Positions 1 through 9,168 of a stretch of 13,723 bases of DNA are shown here, in pieces. The stretch comes from Litomosoides sigmodontis. Its lineage: Eukaryota; Nematoda; Chromadorea; Rhabditida; Onchocercidae. The notes below the pieces were generated by a model that did not search any database, was not told the DNA's origin, and worked only from the letters and a program-made list of their open reading frames with translations. A program made the translations under genes and the position numbers. Where the stretch lies: assembly GCA_963070105.1 (NCBI GenBank), contig OY718809.1, forward strand, positions 1 to 13,723, in the 5' to 3' direction. Every line of letters starts with the position of its first letter. Positions within the stretch are counted from its first letter, which is position 1.

Positions 1-55
1 CTTATTTAGTTTAGTTTTGAATAGTATTTTGAAAAGATACAGGCTTAATTTAAGT
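1..55 (+). tRNA. trnF: tRNA-Phe (GAA)
   Basis: The anticodon stem 24-28/36-40 forms five pairs around a seven-base loop with anticodon GAA at 31-33. A weak D-stem is at 9-12/19-22. The acceptor pairs bases 1-4 with 51-54, and T-T mismatches follow. There is no T-arm; a short TV-replacement loop of about eight bases sits at 41-48. The 5' end may extend one base across the circular junction to 13723. It separates ND1 from ATP6. Confidence 0.88.
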
Positions 56-56
56 G

Positions 57-638
57 ATTTTATTGTTTTTTTTTTGGTTGTTGTTTGTTTTTTATTTATT
101 ATATATGGAGGTTTTTAAGTTTGGTTGAATGGGGGGTTTTGAGAGATTTTATAGGTTTTTGTTGTCTAATTTTAGTCATCAGGGTTTTCAGTCTAGGGTG
201 TTTTTTAAGTCTGTGGTTTTTTTTTTATCTGTTTTTTGGGGTTTTGGTTTGTTGTTTCCTTTGTTTAGTCCTTGGGCTTGTGTAGGTTTTCTTTTTTTTT
301 TTACTAATTTTGCTTGGTTTATGAGTCGTTTATATACTTTGGCTTGTTGTGGTTTTTTTGTTTTTTTTGAAGAGGAGCATTCTTGGAATTGGTTTTCTAG
401 TTTGGTTATATTTTTTTCTCATTTTTTAAGGTTTTTGATGAGAGGGGTAGCTTTAACTTTACGTATTAGTATTATTTTTTTGATTGGTCATTTTTTAGTG
501 TTTACTGTTATTGACTTGGGTTTGGTTTGTTCTTTTTTTTTTCTTTTGGTTTTAGTTCCTGTTGAGATATTTTTTGCTTTTCTGCAGAGTTATATTTTTT
601 TAACTTTGGTTTGTATGTTTTTATTGAATATAATTTAA
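57..638 (+). CDS. ATP6: ATP synthase F0 subunit a (ATP6)
   Basis: This is the membrane subunit that forms the proton half-channels against the c-ring of mitochondrial ATP synthase. The frame opens at ATT 57, right after tRNA-Phe and the in-frame TAA at 51-53, and closes with TAA at 636-638, giving 193 aa. That is close to the usual length in nematodes. The internal ATG at 129 would cut off the N-terminal membrane segment, so ATT 57 is preferred; GTG 54 is a possible alternative. The family's essential arginine appears in the motif ALTLRISIIFLIGHF, with Arg at about residue 136. The protein is almost entirely hydrophobic. No ATP8 gene lies beside it, as expected in chromadorean nematodes. tRNA-Ile follows after seven bases. 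Confidence 0.96.
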
Positions 639-645
639 TTTTATT

Positions 646-701
646 ATTATAATAGTTTAAATTTTAGAATTTTGTTTTGATGAGACATTGGTTTTTATAA
701 T
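646..701 (+). tRNA. trnI: tRNA-Ile (GAT)
   Basis: The acceptor stem 646-652/695-701 is a perfect seven pairs. The D-stem is 655-658/667-670, and the anticodon stem 672-676/684-688 has one T-T mismatch at its base. Anticodon GAT is at 679-681. A TV-replacement loop takes the place of the T-arm. It lies between ATP6 and tRNA-Gly. Confidence 0.93.
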
Positions 702-702
702 T

Positions 703-757
703 GGCTTTTTAGTATATTTTGGTATTTTTGTCTTCCAAACAAAAGGGTTTTGAGCTA
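703..757 (+). tRNA. trnG: tRNA-Gly (TCC)
   Basis: The anticodon stem 727-731/739-743 is five perfect pairs with anticodon TCC at 734-736. The D-stem is 712-715/722-725. The acceptor 703-709 pairs imperfectly with 750-756. The 3' end abuts the start of COX2. Confidence 0.88.
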
Positions 758-1457
758 ATAATTTATTTACAGAATTTTATTTTTCCGGTTCCTAGCAATT
801 TGTATGTTTTTTGTTGTTACTATGTACATAATTTTTATTCTCATATTGTGTTTTTTGGTTTTTTTGCTATGTTGTTGGTTAGTATTGGAGTGTATGTTTA
901 TGGTGGTTCTTTTAAGTTTAATTATAAACGGGGGGATAGTCGTTTTGTTGAGTTGGTTTTGCAGGTTATGATTGTTAATTTTTTAGTTTTGTTAACTGGG
1001 CCAGGGTTTTGGTTGATTCAGTATCAGGGTCGTATGTTTTGTCAGTCTGAGTTGGCTTTGAAGGTTGTTGGCCATCAGTGGTATTGAAGTTATGAGTATG
1101 GGGATAGTGGTAAGCTTTGTTTTGATTCTTTTATGAAGTCTTTGGATGATCTTAATTTGGGAGAGTTTCGTCTTTTTGATGTGGATAATCGTTGTGTTTT
1201 GCCGGTAGGTGTAAATGTTGGTTTTTATTGTACGTCTAGTGATGTTATTCATTCTTTTGCTGTACCTAAGTGTTTTATTAAGATGGATGTGCTAAATGGT
1301 TTGTTAACTAAGGTGGTTTTTAATTTTTCTTGTTGTGGGTTATTTTATGGTCAGTGTTCTGAGATTTGTGGGGCTAATCACAGTTTTATGCCTATTGTTT
1401 TGGAGTTGACTACGATGGAATGTTGAAAGGGTTGGTCTTTAGATTATTTATTATGTT
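758..1457 (+). CDS. COX2: Cytochrome c oxidase subunit II (COX2)
   Basis: This subunit carries the CuA centre that takes electrons from cytochrome c into complex IV. With TGA as Trp at 1085 and 1424, the frame is continuous from ATA 758 (or ATT 761) to the start of tRNA-His, about 233 aa. The mature N-terminus reads IYLQNFIFPVPSNL, and two membrane helices follow in the first 110 residues. The CuA ligands are visible: His165 in DVIHSFAVP, then Cys200, Glu202, Cys204, His208 and Met211 in the CSEICGANHSFMP motif. A complete stop does not occur before tRNA-His, so the gene probably ends on a single T at 1457 that is completed by polyadenylation. The start choice between 758 and 761 is uncertain. 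Confidence 0.95.
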
Positions 1458-1512
1458 TGTTTTTTAGTTTTAATTTAAAATTTTTAGTTGTGGTCTAAAA
1501 GATTTAAAAACT
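1458..1512 (+). tRNA. trnH: tRNA-His (GTG)
   Basis: The anticodon stem 1483-1487/1495-1499 is five perfect pairs with anticodon GTG at 1490-1492. The D-stem is 1467-1470/1478-1481. The acceptor 1459-1464 pairs with 1506-1511. A TV loop replaces the T-arm. It sits between COX2 and the large rRNA. Confidence 0.9.
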
Positions 1513-2475
1513 TAGTATTTTTTAATTGTATTATTTGGTATTGCATATCAGTAGAAGAGTTTTTCATAATTTATGATTAATAGAATTAAGGTGTTAAGGT
1601 GATTTTTTTTTTGTTTTTACGAAATTAAAAATATTTCGCCTGGTTATTGATAGAACGTATTTTTATTTCTGTTTGTTGTTTTGATGATAGTTTGAGTTAT
1701 TTTTTATTTATTATTTGGTTTTTAGTTTTTTAGTTGGATGTTTAATTTTTTTAGATTTTTTTTTGATTTTTTTTTGTTATTTAATTGATTTTTCAATTTT
1801 TATATAATTTTTACTTTAGTAAATTTTTTTTTATAATCGTTTTTTTTTTTTAATTTTGTTTTTGAACTTGATTTGCTGTTAAATGTTTATTAAAAACTTA
1901 GGTTTTTTTTTAAAGTTGTCTTCTGCTCTATGATTTTTTTAAATGGCAGCCTTAGCGTGATGGCATCAAAGTAGCGTAAGTGATTTGTTTTTTTAGTGTT
2001 TTCAAGTATGAATGGAGTTTTTAATGGCTATTTTATTTTTTTTTTTTTTGAATTATTTTTTTTTTTAAAAATTATTAGGTAGATTACTACAAAGATAAGT
2101 CTTCGGAAATTTGTTTTTACTTGTTTTGTTATGGATGTTATGTAAATTTTTCTTGGGAATGGATTTTATGAAATTTTTATACTATTTTTATTATTTTAAA
2201 TTACTCCGGAGTTAACAGGGTTGTGGACATATAAGTAGTTTTTATATTAGTGTGCTGCGCTACATCGATGTTGTATATTTTTTGGGAAGGAAGAGAGAAG
2301 TTTTTTTTTTTGAGACTGTTCTTCTTGTATAAAAAATGAACTTGATATTAGTTTAGTTCGTCGTGAGACAGAGCGGTTTATCTTGTGTAATCTTTTTTTT
2401 TGTTGGGGCTAGTACGAAAGGAAAGTTACGGGGGTTAATATTTATGACTTTTTTATTTATAAGAGTTTTTTCTTT
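1513..2475 (+). rRNA. rrnL: Large subunit (16S-like) ribosomal RNA
   Basis: This is the RNA core of the mitochondrial large ribosomal subunit. Conserved blocks appear in the correct 5'-to-3' order. They are the GTAGCGTAAG element near 1971, the AAGATAAGTCTTCGG element at 2092-2106, and the peptidyl-transferase-region block ACTCCGGAGTTAACAGGG at 2203-2220. ACATCGATGTTG at 2262-2273, the TTCGTCGTGAGACAG element near 2357, and the sarcin-ricin block AGTACGAAAGGA at 2411-2422 follow. The 5' half is very T-rich and strongly reduced, as in other nematodes. The ends are set by tRNA-His and by the ND3 start. If ND3 starts at 2455 rather than 2476, the rRNA ends near 2454. About 960 bases is a normal size for this group. 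Confidence 0.93.
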
Positions 2476-2809
2476 GTGTTTAATTTTTTTTTTTTGTTTT
2501 TGTTTTCTTTTTTTGTTACTTTTTTTATGTATGCTGTTCCTTTATTTTTTTCTTTTAAGGATTTTAATTCTTTTAAGTTAAGTTCTTATGAATGTGGTTT
2601 TGACTCTGTTTCTGTTAATTTTTATGGGTTTAATATTGTTTTTTTTTCTATTGTTTTGATTTTTGTTATTTTTGAGTTAGAAGTTATTATTTTCTTTGTT
2701 TTAATTTGTAGTGATTTTTATGGTATTTTTTCTTTTTTTATTTTTTTTTTGTATGTTGTGTTTAGTTTTTATTTTGAATTATGTTTTGGTAAGTTGGTTT
2801 GGTTTTTTT
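2476..2809 (+). CDS. ND3: NADH dehydrogenase subunit 3 (ND3)
   Basis: ND3 is a small membrane subunit of complex I, with a loop that lies near the quinone site. The hallmark motif YECGFDS is present with Cys at about residue 40, and the helical segment IFELEVIIFF follows. Three hydrophobic segments are visible. Starting at GTG 2476 gives 111 aa, the usual nematode length. ATT 2455 is an in-frame alternative that would add seven residues (IYKSFFF). No complete stop occurs before tRNA-Cys, so the gene probably ends on T at 2809, completed by polyadenylation after GKLVWFF. Reading on in frame would run through tRNA-Cys into tRNA-Ser, which is not credible. Confidence 0.9.
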
Positions 2810-2864
2810 GGGTATTTAGTATAAATTATTATGTTCGATTGCAGATCGTTAGATTGTTATACTC
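2810..2864 (+). tRNA. trnC: tRNA-Cys (GCA)
   Basis: The acceptor 2810-2815 pairs with 2859-2864, including one G-T pair. Anticodon GCA is at 2841-2843. Only three good pairs (2836-2838/2846-2848) close the anticodon stem, and T-T mismatches follow. The position between ND3 and tRNA-Ser(UCN) matches the filarial gene order. Confidence 0.82.
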
Positions 2865-2916
2865 TGGGCTATTTTTTAAGTTTTGAAAACTTATTTTTTG
2901 ATTCTTCTTTGGCCTT
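2865..2916 (+). tRNA. trnS2: tRNA-Ser(UCN) (TGA)
   Basis: The anticodon stem 2877-2881/2889-2893 is five perfect pairs with anticodon TGA at 2884-2886. Only about five bases separate the acceptor from the anticodon stem, so there is no D-arm, as is standard for nematode serine tRNAs. The acceptor 2866-2871 pairs with 2910-2915, using two G-T wobbles. A short T-arm should lie in 2894-2909, but its pairing is weak. Confidence 0.83.
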
Positions 2917-2918
2917 TT

Positions 2919-2977
2919 GCTGAATTAGTTTAAGTTTTTAAAATGTAATATTTGGGTTGTTTTGATTGTATTTCAGC
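2919..2977 (+). tRNA. trnP: tRNA-Pro (TGG)
   Basis: The acceptor 2919-2924 pairs perfectly with 2972-2977. The D-stem is 2928-2931/2941-2944 with a nine-base loop. Anticodon TGG is at 2953-2955, closed by 2947-2950/2958-2961. A TV loop of about nine bases replaces the T-arm. Confidence 0.9.
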
Positions 2978-2978
2978 T

Positions 2979-3035
2979 GGAGATTTAGTATATGTATTAG
3001 TATTATCTGTTGTCTGCATTTGGGAAATTGTCTCT
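2979..3035 (+). tRNA. trnD: tRNA-Asp (GTC)
   Basis: Anticodon GTC is at 3012-3014. The anticodon stem is imperfect: 3008-3009/3017-3018 pair, and mismatches follow. The D-stem 2988-2991/3000-3003 and the acceptor 2979-2984/3030-3035 pair well. A second GTC at 3030-3032 lies in the acceptor and is not the anticodon. Confidence 0.83.
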
Positions 3036-3041
3036 TGATTT

Positions 3042-3095
3042 GGCTTTTTAGTTTATTTTGAATTTTCTGTTTACGATAGGAGGGTGGGAAAGGCT
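3042..3095 (+). tRNA. trnV: tRNA-Val (TAC)
   Basis: The acceptor 3042-3048/3089-3095 pairs at all seven positions (two G-T). The D-stem is 3051-3054/3060-3063. The anticodon stem 3065-3069/3077-3081 has anticodon TAC at 3072-3074. It sits just upstream of ND5. Confidence 0.92.
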
Positions 3096-3099
3096 TTTA

Positions 3100-4692
3100 T
3101 TGTTGTTTATTTGGTATATTTTGTTTTTTTATTTTTTTTTAAGTTTTTTGGTTTTTTTTTTGCCTTATGGTAGGTGAGTGTATTGTTTTGGGTTGAGGGA
3201 TTTTTTTAGTGTTACTTTAACTTATAATTTTGAGGTTAGATTGTTTGTGTTTGTTTTGTTATCTGTATCTTTTATGGTTTTTTTGTATGGTTCTTTTTAT
3301 ATGAGGGGTGTATCTCGTTTATTTTATTTTTTTTTTGTTTTGTTTGTTTTTGTTTTGAGAATAGTTGGGCTAATTGTTTTTAGTGGGAGAGTTGTTATGT
3401 TATTGATTTTTTGGGATTTTTTGGGAATTAGTAGTTTTTATTTAGTTTTGTATTATAATAATGTGGTTTCTAGTGCGGGAGCAATAAGAACTGTATTTAC
3501 TAATCGTATTGGAGATTTTTGTATTTTTTTGTTTTTTAATGGTATTATTTTATTTTCTTTAGGAGGGTCTTCTTATCAATTTTTTAGTTCTTTATTTGTG
3601 TTAATAATATTTTTTTCTTGTATTATTAAGGGGGGTCAGTATCCTTTTGGGAGTTGGCTGCCTAAGGCTATGGCGGCTCCTACTCCTGTAAGATGTTTGG
3701 TTCATAGTAGAACTTTAGTTACTGCGGGTGTTATGTTAATAGATTGTTATGTTTATGTTTTTTTGAATTCTGATGTTTTGTATGTTGTTTTTTTTATTGG
3801 TTTTTTTACTGTTGTTTTTTCTGGATTGTGTTCTTTGGTTGAAATGGATGCTAAGAAGATTGTTGCTTTGAGTACTATGTCTCAGATTGGTTTTTGTTTT
3901 TTGTGTATTGGAGGGGGGTTTCATTATTTGTCTTATGTTCATATGATTAGGCATTCTTTTTTTAAGAGGTTGTTGTTTATGCAAATGGGTTATTTAATTT
4001 TTTTTAATTTTGGGCAGCAGGATTGTCGTGGTTATTTTTTTTTGGGGGTCTGTGCTCCTGTGTTGGTTCAGTTGCAGGTTTTTTTATCAGTGTTGTGTTT
4101 ATGTGGTCTTTTGTTTACTAGGGGTTATTGCAGTAAGGAATATTTTATGTCTCTTTTTTATTGTGGTTCTTATAGTTTTTTTTTGGTTTTTTTTTATTTT
4201 TTTGGTATTTTCTTAACTTTTTGTTATTGCTATCGTATATTATCATTATTTTATGTTGGGCTTTGTAATTATGATTTTGTTGGTTATTCTAGTAAGTTTT
4301 TTTATTATTCTTGTTTTTTTTTGGTTCTTTTTTCTGTTTTTTTTACTTTTTGGTTGATTGGGAATTTTGTTTGTTTTCCTTTGGGTTTTGTTCGTTTTGA
4401 GTTTGTGGTGGTTTATGTTTATTTATTTTTGGTTTTTTGTTTTTTTAATTATTTTTTTCGTTATTTTTTGTTGGAATTTAAAGGAAAGTTTTTTATGGAT
4501 CATTACTCTTTTTTAATTTATAAGTTGGTTCCTAATTTTTTTTATTTTGATAATTTTATTTTTGGTTTTAATTATTTTTTTTTAGGAGTTTTTCGTTTGT
4601 TATCTTTTTTTTTTCTTTCTTTATTTCGTGGTGTGAGTCACGGTGGTTTGTTGATTATTATTTTTTTTATGTTATTTTTTTTGATCTTTTAG
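3100..4692 (+). CDS. ND5: NADH dehydrogenase subunit 5 (ND5)
   Basis: ND5 is the large antiporter-like proton-pumping subunit at the distal end of the complex I membrane arm. TTG 3100 is the first plausible start after tRNA-Val, and TAG at 4690-4692 ends the gene, giving 530 aa, normal for nematode ND5. A later start at 3178 would drop the first membrane segment. Conserved blocks are visible: LLIFWDFLGISSFYLV near residue 100, TNRIGDF, and LPKAMAAPTPVSCLVHSS near residue 190. Two serines in the last block are encoded by AGA (3691 and 3709), direct evidence for the invertebrate mitochondrial code. MDAKKIVALSTMSQIGF follows. More than a dozen hydrophobic segments cover the protein. tRNA-Glu begins at the next base. 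Confidence 0.97.
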
Positions 4693-4750
4693 GTAATATT
4701 AGTATAAGTTTATTATTTTTAATTTTCGATTAAAAGATTTTTTATTATTG
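4693..4750 (+). tRNA. trnE: tRNA-Glu (TTC)
   Basis: The anticodon stem 4718-4722/4730-4734 is five perfect pairs with anticodon TTC at 4725-4727. The D-stem is 4702-4704/4714-4716. The acceptor 4694-4698 pairs with 4746-4750. It directly abuts the ND5 stop on one side and tRNA-Ser(AGN) on the other. Confidence 0.88.
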
Positions 4751-4803
4751 ACAAGTTATATTTAGTCTTCTAAACTATGGTTGAAAGAGGTTCTTTCACT
4801 TGT
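4751..4803 (+). tRNA. trnS1: tRNA-Ser(AGN) (TCT)
   Basis: The acceptor 4751-4756/4798-4803 is six perfect pairs. The anticodon stem is 4763-4766/4774-4777 with anticodon TCT at 4769-4771. A true T-arm is present: 4783-4787 pairs with 4793-4797 as GAAAG/CTTTC around a five-base loop. There is no D-arm. This is the reverse of the other tRNAs here and is the known nematode serine pattern. This tRNA reads AGA and AGG as serine. Confidence 0.93.
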
Positions 4804-4808
4804 TTTTT

Positions 4809-5654
4809 ATGTTGTTTTTTGTTTTTTTATTTTTTTTGTTTTTGAGTTTTGTTAATTTTTGTGTTTTGGATAGCTTGGTTTGGTGAAGTATTTTTGTAGT
4901 TTGTACTTTTTTTTTTGTTTTTTTTATTAAGAATGTTGGTTCTTATAATTATCTTGTTAGTTATTATATTGTTCAGGAGGTTTGTGGTTATTATTTTTTG
5001 GTTTTTGACAGTTGGAAGTTGCAGTTTATGTTTTTGATGCTTAAGTGTGGTTGTGCTCCTTTTCATTTTTGACTTTTTAGGGTCATCAGCGGTATTGATA
5101 AGTGGTTTGTTTTGTGATTTTTGACGATTCAGAAGTTACCTTATTTGTTTGTTTTGGTCAATTTTTGTAGAGATTTTTTTTTTTTTATTATTTTTTTTGG
5201 TATGGTTGTTTGTTATCTTCAGTTTTTTTTGCTACGGGGTTATCGTGATATGTTATTGGTTATTTCTACTGAATCTTTTAATTGGTTGTTATTGGTGGGG
5301 TTATTCTCTTTTAATGAGTTATTTTTTTATGTTTTTTTTTATTATTTTATCTTTTTTTTGGTTGTTTTTTATGTATATGATTGTGATTATGGGTCTTTGA
5401 GTTATGAGATTTTATTTGTTTTGTTTAATGTTCCAATGAGGATTACTTTTTTTTTGAAGGTTTTGTTAGTGTTTGGTTCTTGATCTTTTGTTGGTATTTA
5501 TTATTATCTTTTGATGATTTTGATGCCGCTAATATCTTTAGGTGTTGGTTATTTTTTTTTTGTTTATTCTATGTCAGGCTATAATTATGGAACTAAGTAT
5601 TATGATTATTTTTTTTATATTTTTTTTTGTTTTAGATTTTTATCTTTTTTTTAG
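4809..5654 (+). CDS. ND2: NADH dehydrogenase subunit 2 (ND2)
   Basis: ND2 is an antiporter-like subunit of the complex I membrane arm. The frame opens at ATG 4809, five bases after tRNA-Ser(AGN), and ends with TAG at 5652-5654, giving 281 aa. The diagnostic segment FLMLKCGCAPFHFW, with TGA for Trp, lies at about residues 75-88. ISGIDKWFVLWFLTIQKLP follows, as in other nematode ND2 proteins. The ATG at 5121 and the TGA at 5481 are internal in the mitochondrial code. The protein is built of consecutive hydrophobic segments with very few charged residues. tRNA-Thr follows after five bases. Confidence 0.95.
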
Positions 5655-5659
5655 TTTTG

Positions 5660-5715
5660 CTGTATTTAGTTTATTTTTTAAAATTTCTAATTTGTAATTA
5701 GAGGAATCTTGACAG
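5660..5715 (+). tRNA. trnT: tRNA-Thr (TGT)
   Basis: The anticodon stem 5686-5690/5698-5702 is five perfect pairs with anticodon TGT at 5693-5695. The D-stem is 5669-5672/5681-5684. The acceptor has four good pairs (5660-5663/5712-5715), then mismatches. It separates ND2 from ND4. Confidence 0.89.
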
Positions 5716-5716
5716 T

Positions 5717-6952
5717 TTGTTTTTTATTTTTTTTGTTGTTTTGTTGTTTTTTTTTTATCCTTTTTTGTTTTTTTTTTTTTTTGTTTGTTTTATTTTGTTC
5801 GGGATTATTGATTATTCTTGGTTGGGTGGATTTTTGTTTTTTGATTCTATAAATTTTGTTTTTTTGTCTTTTATGAGAGTGTTTTTATTGGGTTTTATTT
5901 GTGTTTCGGAGGGTTTGTCTGGTTTGGTGTATTATAGTTGTTTTATTGTTTTTTTTAGTGTTTGTTTTTTTTTTTCTGGTAGTGTTTTTATTTTTTATGT
6001 TTTTTATGAGTTGACTATAATTCCTGTGTTGTTTAGTTTGTTAGGTTATGGGCGTCAGGTGGAGAAAGTTAGTGCTTGTTATTATTTAATTTTTTATACT
6101 TTGTTTTTTGGGATGCCTTATCTTTTTTTGTGTAGACGTGTTTTTTATTTTTTTAACTTTGTGTATTATGATTTTTTGGTTTGTTATGAATTTGTTTTTC
6201 TGATGAGATTGTGTTTTTTGGTTAAATTTCCTGTTTACTTTATTCATGTTTGATTGCCGAAGGTTCATGTGGAGGCTCCGACTAGCACTAGTATGATTTT
6301 GGCTGGTGTTATGTTAAAATTGGGGGGCTCTGGTTTGTATCGTATTAGTAAGGGGATGGGTTATTATAGTTTTGAATTTTTATTTTTTTTTTCTTTGATT
6401 AGTATGGTTTTTTGTTCTTTTATTTGTATGTTTCAAAGAGATTGTAAGTGTTTGGCTGCTTATTCTTCTATTTGTCATATAGGTTTTGTTTTATTGTCTG
6501 AGTTGAGTTTAGTTTATTATGGCAAATCTATAGCTTTAGTTATAATATTGGCTCATGGCTATACTTCTGTTTTGATATTTTATTTTATTGGAGAGGTTTA
6601 TCATGTTACAAATAGTCGTTTGGTTTATTATTTTCGGGGTTATTTCAATGTTAGTAGCTTATTTTGCTTAATGTTTTGTTTTACTATGATATCTAATTTT
6701 AGTTTTCCTGTTTCTGTTTCTTTTTTTTCTGAGTATTTAATATTGAATTGTTATAGGGCTATTTGGGTTTTTGGTATTTTTTTTTTGCTTATTTATTATT
6801 TGGCTTCTTTTTATTATTCTATTTATTTGTTGGTTTGTTTTATTACTGGTAAGAGAAGGTCTTCTTCAGGAGGTTTTGATGCCCGTGGTGTAATTTGTTT
6901 GCCTGTTTTTTTGATAATGTATAATTTTTTTTGATTTGTTTTTGTTATTTAG
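5717..6952 (+). CDS. ND4: NADH dehydrogenase subunit 4 (ND4)
   Basis: ND4 is a proton-pumping antiporter-like subunit of complex I. TTG 5717 is the first start after tRNA-Thr, and TAG at 6950-6952 is the stop, giving 411 aa. TGA at 6251 is the Trp of the conserved block HVWLPKVHVEAPTSTSM, followed by ILAGVMLKLGG. The upstream block FYELTIIPVLF (near residue 100) carries the conserved membrane Glu. A standard-code reading would falsely split the gene at 6253/6254. The reading frame ends only one base before COX1. There is no hairpin or spacer at the ND4/COX1 junction, unlike nematodes that have a small noncoding region there. Confidence 0.97.
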
Positions 6953-6953
6953 T

Positions 6954-8600
6954 ATGACTGTTTTTTGTGGTTTGATTTTTGGTAATATTTTGAAAGAAAA
7001 GATTGTTAGTACTGTGAATCATAAGGTTATTGGTATATGTTATATTATTTTAGGTTATTGAGCTGGGTTAGGGGGATCTTTATTATCTATAGTTATTCGT
7101 TTTGAGTTGTCTAGTCCCGGAGGTTATTTGTTTTTTACTAATGGCCAAGTTTATAATTCTGTTTTAACTATGCATGGTGTCTTGATGATTTTTTTTGTAG
7201 TTATGCCTATTTTGATTGGTGGATTTGGTAATTGAATGTTACCGATTATGCTGGGCTCTCCTGAGATGGCTTTTCCTCGGTTGAATGCTTTATCTTTTTG
7301 GATTACTTTTGTAGCTTTAATAATTGTTTATCAGTCTTTTTTTGTTGGGGGTGGTCCTGGTAGTAGCTGAACAATTTATCCTCCTTTGAGGGTAGTTGGT
7401 CAACCGGAATTATCTTTGGATTTAATGATTTTGGGGTTACATGTAGTTGGTATTGGTTCTTTGTTGGGTTCTATTAATTTTATGGTTACTATCCAGAATA
7501 TACGTTGTAGGGCGGTTACATTAGACCAGGCCAGTATGTTTGTTTGAACTTCTTATTTGACTTCTTTTTTGTTGGTGCTCTCTGTTCCGGTGTTGGCGGG
7601 TTCTTTGCTATTTCTGTTACTTGATCGTAATTTTAATACTTCTTTTTATGATGTTAGTAGAGGGGGGAACCCTCTTCTTTATCAACATTTGTTTTGATTT
7701 TTTGGGCATCCTGAAGTTTATGTTATTATTTTACCTGTGTTTGGTATTATTAGTGAGGCTGTTTTGTTTTTAACTGATAAGGATCGTTTATTTGGGCAGG
7801 CTAGTATAATTTTTGCCTCTATTTGAATTGCTGTTTTAGGGACTTCGGTCTGAGGTCATCACATGTATACTGCCGGTATGGATATTGATACTCGTACTTA
7901 TTTTAGTGCAGCTACTATAATTATTGCTGTGCCGAGGGCTGTTAAGGTTTTTAATTGGTTGGGGACCTTTTTTGGTTCTAGTCAGAAATTTCAGCCTTTG
8001 TGGTGTTGGACTTATAGGTTTATTTTCCTTTTTACTATGGGGGGATTGAGGGGGATTATCTTGAGGACGGCTAGATTGGATGTTGTATTGCATGATACTT
8101 ATTATGTTGTAGCTCATTTTCATTATACTTTAAGATTGGGTGCTGTTTATGGTATTTTTTGTGGGTTTTGTTTGTGATTACCTTATTTATATGGTATTTC
8201 TTTTGATAATGTTATTATGATAGCTGTTTTTTTTTGCTTTTTTGTTGGCACTAATTTAACTTTTTTTCCGATACATTTTGCGGGGATACAAGGTATGCCT
8301 CGTAAGATTTTAGATTATCCTGATTGTTATTCTGTTTTTCAAGTTGCTTCTTCTTTGGGATCTGTAATTACTTTTGTTGGTTTTATATTATTTAACTATT
8401 TGGTGATTGATTCAGTTTTCTTTTGTCGTGTTTTAAGTGTTTCTTTTTTTAATTTTCATAGTCCTGCGTTTGTTCTAAATGTGCCTCCTATGCCGGAGTC
8501 TTTTACTGAGGAGGTGTTTAATGTAGGAACTCATTGGAAGTTTTTGGAGTCGAATATGGAGAGTTATCGTAGTGTTGGTTATGGTTATTATAGCAAGTAG
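6954..8600 (+). CDS. COX1: Cytochrome c oxidase subunit I (COX1)
   Basis: COX1 is the catalytic subunit of complex IV, holding heme a and the heme a3/CuB centre that reduces oxygen to water. The frame runs from ATG 6954 to TAG at 8598-8600, giving 548 aa, normal for filarial worms. The start precedes the conserved [14 protein letters not shown]. Metal ligands are visible: His74 in MHGV (heme a), His252 and the cross-linking Tyr256 in HPEVY, His302/His303 in [11 protein letters not shown] (CuB), and His388/His390 in AHFHY (heme a3 and heme a). TGA for Trp occurs many times, for example residue 94 in GGFGNWMLP. COX1 has the lowest T bias and the strongest conservation in the window and is the best barcode region. 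Confidence 0.98.
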
Positions 8601-8607
8601 TTAATGT

Positions 8608-8663
8608 GTAGATTTAGGTTAAGTTAAAACTTTTAATTTTCAAAATTAAAGATAATTTTCTAT
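8608..8663 (+). tRNA. trnW: tRNA-Trp (TCA)
   Basis: The anticodon stem 8633-8637/8645-8649 is five perfect pairs with anticodon TCA at 8640-8642. The D-stem is 8617-8620/8628-8631. The acceptor 8608-8612 pairs with 8659-8663. TCA reads both TGA and TGG, which agrees with TGA as Trp throughout the protein genes. Confidence 0.92.
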
Positions 8664-8670
8664 TTTAGAG

Positions 8671-9168
8671 ATGATAGAAAGTTTGATTTTTGGTTTTTTG
8701 TCTCTATTGTATTATTTGATTTATTTTAGTATTTTTTTATCTTTTTTATTTTTTTGTTTAAGGTTTTTGAGTACGGATCCGCTGATGAGTTGCGTTATGA
8801 TATGTGTGGGTATTTTTTTTTTGAGTTGCTATGTGTCTCTTGGGTTGCATGTTTGGTATTGCTACTTTGTCGTTTTAATTTTTTTAAGTGGTATTTTTTC
8901 TTTGTTGACATATTTTTGTAGAATGTGCAATTATGGCTATTGTCTGGACTATCGTGTTGTTTTTTTTTTTTTGTTTTTTTGTGTTTTATTTTTATTTTTT
9001 GTTGATTTGGATTTTTCTTTTTTTTTTTACAATGGTAATTTTTTATATATCTATTATGATTTTAGGTATTATTATGTTTTTTGGATTGTGATGGTTTTGT
9101 TTTTGTTACTGTTGTTGTTAAGTTTTAATTTTGGGGATGGTTGCTATATACGTGGATTATGAATATAA
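8671..9168 (+). CDS. ND6: NADH dehydrogenase subunit 6 (ND6)
   Basis: ND6 is a small membrane subunit of complex I. The frame starts at ATG 8671, seven bases after tRNA-Trp. It reads TGA 9160 as Trp and ends at TAA 9166-9168, giving 165 aa. ND6 diverges fast, so the call rests on position between tRNA-Trp and tRNA-Arg, on about five hydrophobic segments, and on the ND6-like N-terminal pattern FLSTDPLMSCVMICVG at about residues 31-46. The length is somewhat above the roughly 145-150 aa I expect for nematodes. The stop overlaps the 5' acceptor of tRNA-Arg by about five bases, so the exact C-terminus is not secure. Confidence 0.92.

Noticed and set aside
1085..1426. Apparent gene breaks at TGA codons in COX2, ND4, COX1, CYTB and others
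   Set aside because: TGA is Trp in the invertebrate mitochondrial code, and each TGA checked falls at or beside conserved positions. There is no pseudogene or nuclear copy signature.
1513..2475. An ATP8 gene or another extra protein gene in the rRNA or spacer regions
   Set aside because: No open frame with ATP8 features was found. ATP8 is generally missing in chromadorean nematodes, and the candidate intervals are fully explained by rRNA and tRNA genes.
3028..3034. A second possible tRNA-Asp anticodon (GTC at 3030-3032)
   Set aside because: Its surrounding stem pairs poorly, while the GTC at 3012-3014 fits the D-stem and acceptor spacing; the later GTC belongs to the acceptor strand.
6086..6268. 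Minus-strand open frames (for example 992-1252, 3736-3984, 4827-5066, 6086-6268, 7836-8123, 9844-10044, 13298-13483)
   Set aside because: All are the reverse complement of conserved plus-strand genes, rich in Lys and Asn because the opposite strand is A-rich. None shows a known family motif.
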